A stretch of DNA of 38,683 nt from a virus: IMG/VR virus record IMGVR_UViG_3300042923_001135, positions 1-38,683 of that record; one strand, given 5' to 3'. The notes under the pieces were generated by a model that made no database searches, had not been told where the DNA came from, and saw only the letters and a program-made list of their open reading frames with translations. Position numbers and translations under genes: made by a program. Shown here piece by piece: positions 21,941-29,781 of the stretch. Every line of letters begins with the position of its first letter. Position 1 is the first letter of the stretch.

Positions 21941-22444
21941 TTGACAAAGCAATATGCTGATGCCTCAACCTATGAGGCTAAGCTTAATAGAGTTATGGAA
22001 CGTCTGGGAATTAAAGAATTCAACTATGATTTCAGCCGTCATGGTGCCTGGGTAGAGTTTCGATATAAAGGTGAATTGTATAGGTTTGACCATAGTGTAG
22101 AGAAAGCCAAATCGAGAGGTATAAAACTAACTTACGGTAGTGACGCCTTCGCTCAGATTGTTCTAGCTCTGGAGGACCTTGCAAGAATGGTAGAGCGTGG
22201 AATATACGACCTTCAGACATGGGTCAGTGGTATGAAGTATCTACCTCCTGTTATTGAAGTTCCGAGCTTCTTCAAGGTGCTAGGCTTTGAGACAATACCT
22301 GCATCAGAAGAAGATATAAAGACCAGGTATCGTACACTAGCAAAGCAACTGCATCCTGATGGCGGTGGAGACAATGAAGACTTTATAAACCTGTCAAAGG
22401 CAGCTGAGGAAGCAATAAAGTATCTGAAGTCTGCAGGTAAATAA
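21941..22444 (+). CDS. J-domain protein (DnaJ-like co-chaperone)
   Basis: TTG at 21941 with AGGAGTGAT upstream. The last ~65 residues form a J domain: FFKVLGFETIP, then RYRTLAKQLHPDGGGDNEDF with the HPD motif. The J domain stimulates the ATPase of host DnaK. The front ~100 residues are not a recognised DnaJ part. Phage J-domain proteins may recruit DnaK to remodel replication complexes, as known for host DnaK/DnaJ in lambda replication. The gene lies two genes upstream of the primase-helicase, which suits this idea. Confidence 0.85.
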   Translation: MTKQYADASTYEAKLNRVMERLGIKEFNYDFSRHGAWVEFRYKGELYRFDHSVEKAKSRGIKLTYGSDAFAQIVLALEDLARMVERGIYDLQTWVSGMKYLPPVIEVPSFFKVLGFETIPASEEDIKTRYRTLAKQLHPDGGGDNEDFINLSKAAEEAIKYLKSAGK

Positions 22445-22463
22445 TTGGTGAAAGGATAAAGGA

Positions 22464-22652
22464 ATGAAGAGCTTGTTTGAGGTAAATGGAATAAACAGGT
22501 TTGAGAGTAATAAGAAGATGATCGTATCAGTGTATGGTGTAAGAACTTCAGAAACTAACAAATTTAAAGCTGAATTTCTCGTTTACTATAATGGCCACTG
22601 GATTGGGATGGACGCTGATAATTATACACCGATAGCTAATAAGCACGAATGA
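22464..22652 (+). CDS. Hypothetical small phage protein, 62 aa
   Basis: ATG at 22464 with GAAAGGATAAAGG upstream. The short product has beta character and conserved-looking aromatic residues (VYYNGHWIGM). No family is recognised. It sits between the J-domain gene and the primase gene. Confidence 0.55.
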   Translation: MKSLFEVNGINRFESNKKMIVSVYGVRTSETNKFKAEFLVYYNGHWIGMDADNYTPIANKHE

Positions 22653-22704
22653 TTAATAATAATTTTAAAAGATACAAAGGCGCAAAGGCAGGTGATTACT
22701 AAGA

Positions 22705-25083
22705 ATGCAACAATTTATAAACATACCAAATGAATTACGGCTATTAAACAGATGGGTTTGCTGGAAAATGGAAGAGCGCAACGGCAAGCCCACAAAGGTT
22801 CCTAAGAATCCTAAAGACGGCAAAAATGCTATGTCAAATGAATCTAATACATGGGGAAGCTTCAAGCAAGCGGTTGATAGATGCAAGAAAGATAAAACAT
22901 TGCTTGGCATAGGCTTTCAGTTTGAGGGTTCCGGTTATGCCGGGTTTGACATTGACGGCTGCCGTGATAAGGAGACTGGGGAGCTTACGCCTGAAGCGCA
23001 GGATATTATTAATACACTAGATAGTTATACCGAAGTAAGCGCCAGCGGCAAGGGAGTTCATGTAATCTGCAAAGGAACCGTTCCTGATGGAAGGTCCCGT
23101 AATGGTAAATTTGAGTTGTACTATAAAGGCAGATATTTTGTTATGTCTGGAGATGTAATTGAGGGAAGAGACACGATATATGAACGTACTGAGCAGCTAG
23201 CCATCGTACACCAAAAGTATATAAATGTGCAGAAATCTTCTAAGAGTGTATCAAAATCTAATGAAAACGTACACAAGGGAAATAACTCTGTATTTGGGAT
23301 GTCGGATGATGAGCTTATTAAAAAGGCTATGTCATCTAAAAACGGTAACAGGTTTGAGAGCCTTTATAGAGGTGACTGGAACGGATTGTATGCAAGCCCC
23401 AGTGAGGCAGACATGGCACTTTGCAATATGCTTGCATTTTGGACAGGCAGAGATGCTGATGCAATGGATCGTATCTTCAGGATGTCAGCTTTGTTCCGTG
23501 ACAAATGGGATGAGCGCCGTCCTGGGGGTACGTATGGCAGCATGACAATTCAGGAAGCAATCGATAAGTGTGATGAAGTGTATGAGCCGAAAAAAGAAAG
23601 GCAGCGGAAGGCGCCTGAGACGGTGATGAGCTTCGAGGAGCAACTTCCTCCAGATTATGATGATGGCTTTGACCAGCTGCTACAGGAAAAGGAAAAGGAA
23701 AAGAAAAAGTCATTTACCCTGGACGATATAGGGAATGCTGAAAGGTTGATTGCCAAGTTTGGTGAGAATTTGAGATATTGCTTCCCTTTTAAGTCATGGC
23801 TGGTGTGGGACAAGAATCGCTGGAGGATTGATAACAAGGGTGAAATATATGAGATGTCCAGGCAGACGGCTAGAGGGATAATCCAGGAAGCGTTTAGTGC
23901 TCCGGACGAAAAGAGGGATGCAATTCTCCGGCATGCGCGTAAGAGCTGCGATGATGCAAAGCTCAATGCAATGATTAAACAGGCCCGTAGTTTACCGGGA
24001 GTACCGGTGGATCCTCTGGAGCTCGATAAGAGTAACTGGCTGCTTGCTGCAGAGAATGGGACTATTGATTTAAAGACGGGAAAGCTCCGTGAGCATGACC
24101 GCAATGATATGGTCACCAAAATAACGCCTATCACATATGACCCCAAAGGGAAAGCACCTACATGGGAAGCTTTTCTTGATAAGATATTCTGCAGTGATAA
24201 GGAGCTGATCAGCTTCATCCAGAGAGCTGTCGGCTATAGTCTGACAGGATCTACTGCAGAACAGTGTTTTTTTATGTGTCATGGCACCGGCAGTAATGGT
24301 AAGAGTACACTGTTTAATGTACTCAGTGACATCCTGGGGGATTATTCTAAGACTGCAGATATGGAGCTCTTTACAGAGCGCAGAAATAATCAGAACTCCA
24401 GTAATGAGGTTGCTATGCTGCAGGGTTCCAGACTGGTTACTACGGTGGAGACAAATGACGGTGTTAAGCTGAATGAAGCGCTGGTAAAGAAGCTCACCGG
24501 GAGTGATTTAATTGTGGCCAAAAGATTATATGCTGATGCCTTTGAGTATCGGCCGGTATTTAAAATTTGGATGGCCGTAAATCATTTGCCCATCATCAAG
24601 GGTACAGATATAGGTATATGGCGCAGAATTAGAATTGTGCCTTTTAATGCATACATATCAGATACCGAGAAGGACGTGAAGCTTCCGGAGAAGCTAAAGA
24701 TTGAGTACCCTGCAATACTACGCTGGGCTGTAGAAGGCTGCATGCAATGGCAAAAGCAAGGGCTGAATCCGCCGGCAAAAGTTTTAGCTGCTACAGAAGA
24801 GTATAAGCAGGATCAGGATATGTTTGGTGAGTTCATATCTGCGTGCTGTGTTGTAGGTAGAAGTATAAGATGCTCGGGTAAGCATCTCTACGCGGAATAT
24901 GAGCGGTGGTGTGAAGAGAATAATTATAAAACGCTTACTGCAAAGAGCTTTGTTCGTGCAATGCGAGAAAAGGGTTTTATGCAGGAGGTCACCAGAAGTA
25001 GAAGGTATGACTGGGTCGGTATTGGAGTAGCTACTCCGGATGATGTTGAAGATGTATTCCAACAAACCTACTGGCAAAAATGA
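22705..25083 (+). CDS. Phage/plasmid primase-helicase, P4 type
   Basis: The 792-residue protein unites a primase-polymerase-like front (about 1-160) and an SF3 helicase at the end. The front shows the acidic pair in GFDIDGC (D82, D84) and SGKGVHVICKG. A region of about 210-290 is the primase C-terminal helper. The helicase part has a D5_N-like domain (about 400-510), Walker A CHGTGSNGKS near 527-536, and the downstream VETNDG and WMAVNH motifs of D5/P4 helicases. It opens the origin and primes DNA synthesis. A repeat-rich non-coding region directly downstream is the best origin candidate in the window. Confidence 0.95.
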   Translation: MQQFINIPNELRLLNRWVCWKMEERNGKPTKVPKNPKDGKNAMSNESNTWGSFKQAVDRCKKDKTLLGIGFQFEGSGYAGFDIDGCRDKETGELTPEAQDIINTLDSYTEVSASGKGVHVICKGTVPDGRSRNGKFELYYKGRYFVMSGDVIEGRDTIYERTEQLAIVHQKYINVQKSSKSVSKSNENVHKGNNSVFGMSDDELIKKAMSSKNGNRFESLYRGDWNGLYASPSEADMALCNMLAFWTGRDADAMDRIFRMSALFRDKWDERRPGGTYGSMTIQEAIDKCDEVYEPKKERQRKAPETVMSFEEQLPPDYDDGFDQLLQEKEKEKKKSFTLDDIGNAERLIAKFGENLRYCFPFKSWLVWDKNRWRIDNKGEIYEMSRQTARGIIQEAFSAPDEKRDAILRHARKSCDDAKLNAMIKQARSLPGVPVDPLELDKSNWLLAAENGTIDLKTGKLREHDRNDMVTKITPITYDPKGKAPTWEAFLDKIFCSDKELISFIQRAVGYSLTGSTAEQCFFMCHGTGSNGKSTLFNVLSDILGDYSKTADMELFTERRNNQNSSNEVAMLQGSRLVTTVETNDGVKLNEALVKKLTGSDLIVAKRLYADAFEYRPVFKIWMAVNHLPIIKGTDIGIWRRIRIVPFNAYISDTEKDVKLPEKLKIEYPAILRWAVEGCMQWQKQGLNPPAKVLAATEEYKQDQDMFGEFISACCVVGRSIRCSGKHLYAEYERWCEENNYKTLTAKSFVRAMREKGFMQEVTRSRRYDWVGIGVATPDDVEDVFQQTYWQK

Positions 25084-25103
25084 TTAACTTCATCATGTAC
25101 ATC

Positions 25104-25370
25104 AGCATTTTTTCAATCTTCACCATCTAAGCTGAGTAGTTGAAAATGCTAGTGTTTGAGATTGCATTCAAGAATAAATTGGTGTATGTGGTGATTTGTT
25201 TTCTATAACTTTTTTTATATTTTTTCATATAGTACTTTTATATTTTTACTTCACCAATATTCATCAAAAAGAAAAATAAATATATATAAATAAAGTAAAA
25301 TCAATGGTTTAGGCTAATGGTGAAGATTGTATATGAAAGTCAAAAAATAATGAAATGCTGGTGAAGATTG
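25104..25370. repeat. Candidate replication origin with repeated TGGTGAAGATTG
   Basis: The 312 bases between the primase and the late activator hold no gene. The 12-mer TGGTGAAGATTG occurs at 25318-25329 and 25359-25370 and, inverted, as CAATCTTCACCA at 25114-25125. A shorter inverted match CTTCACCA is at 25249-25256 and a degenerate TGGTGATTTG at 25189-25198. Between them lie very AT-rich stretches (about 25200-25300). AGCATTTT and AAAATGCT flank the first copy as a hairpin. Iterated sites around an AT-rich zone beside a P4-type helicase gene are typical of replication origins. Sites for the activator downstream are an alternative. Confidence 0.55.
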
Positions 25371-25395
25371 CTGAATAGCAGAAAAGGAGGTAAAC

Positions 25396-25992
25396 ATGGC
25401 AAATGCAAAAACAAATAAGGCTGAACAAAAACTATTTGATATAGCAAAAATAGCTGCTGGTGAAGTCCTTAAGGAATATACTACTGAACAAGAGCGTAAA
25501 TTTAAGAGTTTTGCTTTTAAGAACACAAAGCTGCTGTTGGAAAACTATATAAAGCTTAGGGACCATATAGTTAATGCTAAAGATAACAGAGAAGATATTT
25601 CGTTTGATGATCTTAATCTATCTGAATTGGTTGATTCAAAAGCTCTGTCTCAAGAAGAAGTCGAAGAACAAGAAACAGATTTCTATAATAAGCTGATGCA
25701 AGATATTGAACCTGAGCTCTTTATTGAGTCCATACGACGTAGCCGTTGTAGAACAATAATCATGGTGGCTCATATCGAAGCAAATATCAAACTGTTGTCG
25801 ATAAGGGCTAAGGATAAAAATGAGCATCATAAATTTGAGGTTTTGAAGAAGGCATATTTTGATGGAATCAGCTTCGAAGAGCTTGCTGTAGATAATCATT
25901 GCGATGTAACAACTGCTCGGAGGTGGGCTAACGACATGATTAGACAATTAAGCGTTTTACTCTTTGGAGTGAATGGAATCCAGCTAAAATAA
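25396..25992 (+). CDS. ArpU/RinA-like late transcription regulator
   Basis: The 198-residue protein is helical. Its end has a sigma-region-4-like helix-turn-helix: KKAYFDGISFEELAVDNHCD, then VTTARRWANDMIRQLSVLLFG. This arrangement is typical of the ArpU/RinA family, which activates late operons of Gram-positive phages. The position, at the end of the early genes and immediately before the non-coding late control region and the terminase genes, supports this. The RBS is AAAGGAGG. Two direct copies of TGGTGAAGATTG lie upstream and could bear on its own control. Confidence 0.75.
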   Translation: MANAKTNKAEQKLFDIAKIAAGEVLKEYTTEQERKFKSFAFKNTKLLLENYIKLRDHIVNAKDNREDISFDDLNLSELVDSKALSQEEVEEQETDFYNKLMQDIEPELFIESIRRSRCRTIIMVAHIEANIKLLSIRAKDKNEHHKFEVLKKAYFDGISFEELAVDNHCDVTTARRWANDMIRQLSVLLFGVNGIQLK

Positions 25993-26027
25993 CTGAGAAA
26001 ACTAGCTGCGAAAACTTTGCAAAAATA

Positions 26028-26062
26028 TTGCACTTTTCATGCAAATCGACCTGTTATATAAT
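26028..26062 (+). promoter_or_regulatory. Late promoter with possible activator site
   Basis: A perfect TATAAT lies at 26057-26062, but the -35 region has only a poor box (TTTTCA, 26035-26040). Over the same place sits the inverted repeat TTGCA-N7-TGCAA (26028-26044), and TTTGCAAA starts at 26016. A weak -35 overlapped by a dyad is what an activator-dependent late promoter would show. The candidate activator is encoded immediately upstream. Confidence 0.5.
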
Positions 26063-26068
26063 CGTATT

Positions 26069-26149
26069 ATGAAAAGCTGTATAGAAATAAAACTCCTATA
26101 CAGTACATAATTGACAAAAGCCCACTGATTAGCGGTGGGCTTTTTATTT
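26069..26149 (+). ncRNA. Candidate short RNA: hairpin plus terminator
   Basis: From the expected start near 26069 a transcript would contain the perfect 8-bp hairpin CTGTATAG (26077-26084) / CTATACAG (26096-26103), then the terminator hairpin described next. The product would be about 80 nucleotides with two stems and no reading frame. It may be a small phage RNA, or a leader where transcription stops until an antitermination step allows reading into the late operon. No known RNA family is recognised. Confidence 0.4.
26116..26149 (+). terminator. Strong terminator before the late genes
   Basis: Ten-bp stem AAAAGCCCAC (26116-26125) / GTGGGCTTTT (26135-26144), followed by further T residues. 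It lies downstream of the late promoter and upstream of all structural genes. Confidence 0.85.
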
Positions 26150-26190
26150 GTAAATAATTAGTTTGGAAGCTGCACAAGAATGAGTGAACT

Positions 26191-26290
26191 GAAACGGAGG
26201 TTCCATCGGTGGATGTGGACTGATTCCGCGTTTTCTGTATCAACTGCAGAGGGAAAATGCTACGATTGCTAGGGGTGGGGGCTGTAGCAT
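26191..26290 (+). other. Structured non-coding segment
   Basis: No gene is visible from 25993 to 26305. In this part GAAACGGA (26191-26198) can pair with TCCG/TTTTC (26225-26235) around a CG bulge, and ATGCTAC (26257-26263) pairs with GTAGCAT (26284-26290) around a G-rich loop. The composition is more GC-rich and less A-rich than the coding neighbours. It ends just before an RBS. A structured late leader, or part of a packaging or recognition site, is possible. Confidence 0.35.
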
Positions 26291-26305
26291 AAATGAGGTG
26301 TTTTT

Positions 26306-26407
26306 ATGGATGACTATAAAGAGCATAAGTGTTATAAATGTATCTGGAGCACTTGGACAGGGTTAAGCTTTTATTGTCCATTTATGAACTGTATAGTACA
26401 AAGATAG
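26306..26407 (+). CDS. Zinc-finger microprotein, 33 aa
   Basis: ATG at 26306 with GAGGTG upstream. The tiny product has two Cys pairs spaced like a zinc knuckle: CYKC near the start and CPFMNC near the end. Very small CxxC proteins upstream of terminase genes occur in other Firmicute phages. Function unknown. The short length lowers certainty. Confidence 0.5.
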   Translation: MDDYKEHKCYKCIWSTWTGLSFYCPFMNCIVQR

Positions 26408-26411
26408 CGTG

Positions 26412-26442
26412 GAGGCCTGGCATACTCCTCCGTGCTGGGCCT
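26412..26442 (+). other. Imperfect hairpin before the membrane cargo gene
   Basis: AGGCC-TG-GCA (26413-26422) can pair with TGC-TG-GGCCT (26433-26442) through a two-base internal loop. An alternative pairing is GGAGG/CCTCC. There is no T run, so it is not a normal terminator. Confidence 0.35.
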
Positions 26443-26505
26443 TATCATTTAGCAGGAATTTCCTTTTGATTGCCGAATATGGTAATTGAAGGGAGGTGAG
26501 TTAAT

Positions 26506-26982
26506 ATGCCATACGAAATAGATTGGAACGCAGTTTCTGCAATTGGACAAGTTGCCGGGTCATTAATAACTGCAATCGCAATTATCATAGCTTTAAGAAA
26601 GGATAAACCTCAAATTTATTTGTATGTACCTGTTAAGTATGATGAAGGTAAAAGTGCGGTACAAGTAATAGTAACAAATACCGGTTATATACCAGTAACT
26701 ATTTCAACTGTTACAAGGCTATCATTCAAGCAAGTTGTATTACAAATATTTGAAATTACTGGTGATCCGTATCTTGCACCAGGAGAAAAGCGAATGATTG
26801 CAGAAATCAAGAAAGAATCCTACACCGAAAATGAATTGAAGCAAATATGGAATACTTTATGTGTGATAGATCATACGGGTAGAATTTATTTTACGCAAGA
26901 CAAACTATTTCCAAGGATTAGAAAGTATTTACTAATCAAACTACCAGCATATATAGGCTTAAGACACGTGCCGAGAATTTAG
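26506..26982 (+). CDS. Membrane-anchored protein, possible cargo gene
   Basis: The 158-residue protein has an N-terminal membrane helix (about 10-30, AIGQVAGSLITAIAIIIALR). A cytoplasmic beta-rich domain follows, with VQVIVTNTGYIPVTI resembling an immunoglobulin-like strand pattern. An RBS GGGAGGTGAG precedes the ATG. A terminator follows immediately and non-coding DNA surrounds the gene, so it looks like an independent insertion (moron) between the late promoter and the terminase. Phage genes at this place often serve superinfection exclusion or host fitness; here that is only inferred from position. Confidence 0.65.
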   Translation: MPYEIDWNAVSAIGQVAGSLITAIAIIIALRKDKPQIYLYVPVKYDEGKSAVQVIVTNTGYIPVTISTVTRLSFKQVVLQIFEITGDPYLAPGEKRMIAEIKKESYTENELKQIWNTLCVIDHTGRIYFTQDKLFPRIRKYLLIKLPAYIGLRHVPRI

Positions 26983-27012
26983 AGTGAGTTTATTAATGAA
27001 CTCGCTTTTTTT
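26982..27012 (+). terminator. Terminator behind the membrane cargo gene
   Basis: GTGAGTT (26984-26990) pairs with AACTCGC (26999-27005), including one G-T pair, followed by seven T residues. It begins at the stop codon. Confidence 0.75.
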
Positions 27013-27150
27013 CATGGGTCCTTCTGGAGCTCATACTCATTGCGGTACTGGCGAGTCCCGAGATTTTGCTAGATATAAAATTTTTCTTATTGATTTCGTG
27101 CGTGTCGTGTTTTTATACATTAATTAACAAAAACGAAGGTGGTGGCGAAA

Positions 27151-27648
27151 ATGTTGCCTTTATTTGTTAGCTCTTCTGATTTAGCTAAAGTTTTAGGAAT
27201 AACTCAAAGAAGAGTACAGCAGCTTGAGAATGAAAATACCCTGGTTAAGAATGCTGATGGTAAATTTGAGCTGTCAAAGAATATTGAGTTGTACTACACA
27301 TGGAAACTGCAGCCTTCAAATAATGCAAATTATGATACAGAGAAGGCGCTGCATGAAAAGGCTAAAAGAGAAAAGGCCGAGATGATTAATGCAAAGCTCA
27401 AAGGCCAGCTCCATGATGCAAAGGATGTTGAGCGAGTAATGACTAATATGCTTGTAACTTTTCGTAGTAAAATGCTTGGTCTGCCTTATAAGCTTGCGCC
27501 GAAGCTTGTAAAACAGAAAAATGTTAATATAATAAGCTCTGTTTTAGACAAAGAAATAAAGGATGTGTTGCTTGAGCTTTCAGAATATGACCCAGCAATG
27601 TTTACAGGAGAGATTGAAGGTGTGGAGGATGAAGAAGAAAACAATTAA
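27151..27648 (+). CDS. terS: Terminase small subunit (Nu1-like)
   Basis: ATG at 27151 fits the AAGGTGGTG at 27136; GTG codons at 27139 would overlap that site. The ~165-residue protein starts with a winged helix FVSSSDLAKVLGITQRRVQQ like lambda Nu1. A basic helical region (HEKAKREKAEMINAKLKGQL) follows, then a C-terminal acidic end EGVEDEEENN that would touch the large subunit. It recognises the phage packaging site. The non-coding DNA at 27013-27138 is the probable cos region. It overlaps the large subunit gene by 20 bases. Confidence 0.85.
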   Translation: MLPLFVSSSDLAKVLGITQRRVQQLENENTLVKNADGKFELSKNIELYYTWKLQPSNNANYDTEKALHEKAKREKAEMINAKLKGQLHDAKDVERVMTNMLVTFRSKMLGLPYKLAPKLVKQKNVNIISSVLDKEIKDVLLELSEYDPAMFTGEIEGVEDEEENN

Positions 27649-29488
27649 TCTGTTTAAGCAAATAGTAAAAACCGTCGCCCCACCTCCACAAATCAAAGTA
27701 AGCCAATGGGCAGAACAAAACAGAGTTCTTTCTTTCGAATCTTCTGCTGAACCAGGCAAATGGAGCAATGATAGAGCTCCCTACCAGGTCGAGATAATGG
27801 ATGCCGTCAATAACCCCACAATTGAAAAGGTTGTAATGATGACATGTTCTCAGGCTGGAAAGAATGAGATCATCAACAATATCATTGGCTATTTTATAGA
27901 TATAGACCCATGTCCTATGATGTTGATTGAGCCCACACTTGACGCAGCTGAAGATTATTCAACAAGAAGATTGGATCCACTGTTTAGAGATACAAAAGTT
28001 CTTAATGAAAAGGTTGCTGATAAGAAGAGCCGTGACAGCAACAATACAAAGCTGAATAAGAATTTCCCTGGAGGATCCTTGACACTGGTCGGAGCTAATA
28101 GCCCTACTGGATTGGCGTCAAAACCTATAAGAATTCTTCTGGCCGATGAAATTGGAAGGTTTCCTGTGTCAGCTGGTGATGAGGGTGATCCTTTAAGCCT
28201 TGGTGAAAAAAGAACAATTACATTCTTCAACCGTAAAAAAGTATTTGTTTCTTCTCCCGGAATAAAGGGAATCTGCCGCATCGAAGAGGAATATCTTGCC
28301 GGCACTCAGGAGAAATGGCGTAAGAAATGCCCTGAATGCGGCAGTTATGAATATATAAACATTAACGGAGTCAAGTTTGAGTATTCCAAGGATGATAAAG
28401 GCAATTATAAAGTCTGGAATATTGTATATAGATGCTCTCATTGCGGAGCTAAATATGATGAATTTGATTGGTCGAACACCGAAGGCAAATGGATAGCGGA
28501 TAATCCCAGCGCAGAAAACGTAAGGAGCTTCCACATCAACGCATTCGTTTCTCCATGGTGGAGGTGGGAGGACATTGTTCTACAGTGGCTTAAAGCAAAA
28601 AAGGACCCAGACAAGTATAAAGTTGTTAAGAATACTATCTTCGGTGAAACTTGGGAAGAGGAAGGCGAGTTTGAGAATGAGGATTTCTTGCTTGAACGTC
28701 GCGAAAAATATCCTGCAGAGCTTCCTGATGGCGTATTGATACTGACAGCTGCCGTTGACGTCCAGGATGACAGATTTGAGTATGAGGTTGTGGGCTACGG
28801 CAAAGGTGAGGAAACTTGGGGTATAGAAAAAGGTATCATCATGGGTTCTCCAGATAAAAAAGAAACTCAGCAATTCCTTTTAGATAAGATAGATACTGTG
28901 TTTCGTTTCAAGAATGGAATTGGATTAAAGATATCATTTACCTGCGTTGACTCCGGAGGACATTTTACTGAAGAAGTATATAAATTCACTAAAGCTAATG
29001 AACATAAACGTATATTCGCCATAAAAGGTATGGGAGGCACAGGATACCCATTAATTTATAAGCTATACCGTAGCAAGAAAGAAAATGCTGCGGTATTTAT
29101 TTTGGGTGTTGACTCCGGAAAGGCAAAAATAATGGGAAGACTTAAGATAAAAGAGCCTGGCCCTGGCTATTGCCACTTCCCGAATGATGAAAGTAGAGGT
29201 TATGACCGAATTTATTTCAAAGGTCTGATATCTGAGAAATCGGTTAGGCATAAATATAAGGGCCAAATAAGACTTGTTTGGGAGAAAGTCGCCGGTACAA
29301 CCAAAAGAAATGAGCCTCTTGACCTGCGGAATTACGCTCAAGCAGCCTTTGAAATACTCAATCCTAACCTTGACGAAGTAGAAAAAAGGCTGCAAAATGC
29401 GATATTAGCAGGTGAGAAAACCGCAAATTTAGCTCCTAAAAAGCCTCATAGAAAGCGTGGAGTGGTCAAAAAGGGTATAGAAATTTAA
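27629..29488 (+). CDS. terL: Terminase large subunit (lambda gpA family)
   Basis: ATG at 27629 is chosen; an earlier frame inside the small subunit gene has no homologous start. The ~619-residue protein belongs to Terminase_GpA: a region with KVSQWAEQNR near the start, the ATPase site MTCSQAGKNEI, Walker B LLADEIGRFP, a zinc ribbon (CPECG...CSHCG) in the middle, and the nuclease part with AAVDVQDDR, then FTCVDSGGHF. GpA-type motors cut at cos and pump DNA into the prohead. The type suggests cohesive-end packaging. Confidence 0.95.
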   Translation: MKKKTINLFKQIVKTVAPPPQIKVSQWAEQNRVLSFESSAEPGKWSNDRAPYQVEIMDAVNNPTIEKVVMMTCSQAGKNEIINNIIGYFIDIDPCPMMLIEPTLDAAEDYSTRRLDPLFRDTKVLNEKVADKKSRDSNNTKLNKNFPGGSLTLVGANSPTGLASKPIRILLADEIGRFPVSAGDEGDPLSLGEKRTITFFNRKKVFVSSPGIKGICRIEEEYLAGTQEKWRKKCPECGSYEYININGVKFEYSKDDKGNYKVWNIVYRCSHCGAKYDEFDWSNTEGKWIADNPSAENVRSFHINAFVSPWWRWEDIVLQWLKAKKDPDKYKVVKNTIFGETWEEEGEFENEDFLLERREKYPAELPDGVLILTAAVDVQDDRFEYEVVGYGKGEETWGIEKGIIMGSPDKKETQQFLLDKIDTVFRFKNGIGLKISFTCVDSGGHFTEEVYKFTKANEHKRIFAIKGMGGTGYPLIYKLYRSKKENAAVFILGVDSGKAKIMGRLKIKEPGPGYCHFPNDESRGYDRIYFKGLISEKSVRHKYKGQIRLVWEKVAGTTKRNEPLDLRNYAQAAFEILNPNLDEVEKRLQNAILAGEKTANLAPKKPHRKRGVVKKGIEI

Positions 29489-29507
29489 AAAAACTGGGGG
29501 TAAATTC

Positions 29508-29759
29508 ATGAGTGTTGATTTACAAAGTAGGCTCGATAGCACGAAAAGAAGACTAGATTTATACTATGCTGCTGAAGAAGCGGTATTATCTGGCCAAGAA
29601 TACAGGATAGGCAGTAGAAGCTTGCGAAGGGCTGACTTGAATGAGATTCGAAGCACAATATCACAGCTTGAAAATAAATGTGATGAGCTGCAAACACAAA
29701 TAGAAAGTAACGGAAAAGGATCACGCAGAGCTTTTAGAATAACACCACGTGATCTTTAA
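29508..29759 (+). CDS. gpW-like head-tail joining protein (DUF6148-like)
   Basis: The 83-residue protein lies between the terminase and portal genes, the same place as lambda W. The pattern EEAVLSGQEYRIGSRSLRRA, then DLNEIRSTISQLE, matches small W-like/DUF6148 proteins. These attach to the head after packaging and prepare it for tail joining. Confidence 0.75.
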   Translation: MSVDLQSRLDSTKRRLDLYYAAEEAVLSGQEYRIGSRSLRRADLNEIRSTISQLENKCDELQTQIESNGKGSRRAFRITPRDL

Positions 29760-29781
29760 TTTTGAGATGAGGTGATTAACC

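Noticed and set aside
23655-24218. 187-codon open frame on the minus strand in the primase gene
   Set aside because: The primase frame is strongly supported by motifs at these positions. The antisense frame has no start signal or recognisable domain.
25104-25370. CRISPR array
   Set aside because: The repeats are only 12 bases, differ in orientation and are irregularly spaced, with no spacers of even length and no cas genes. They fit origin iterons or operator sites better.
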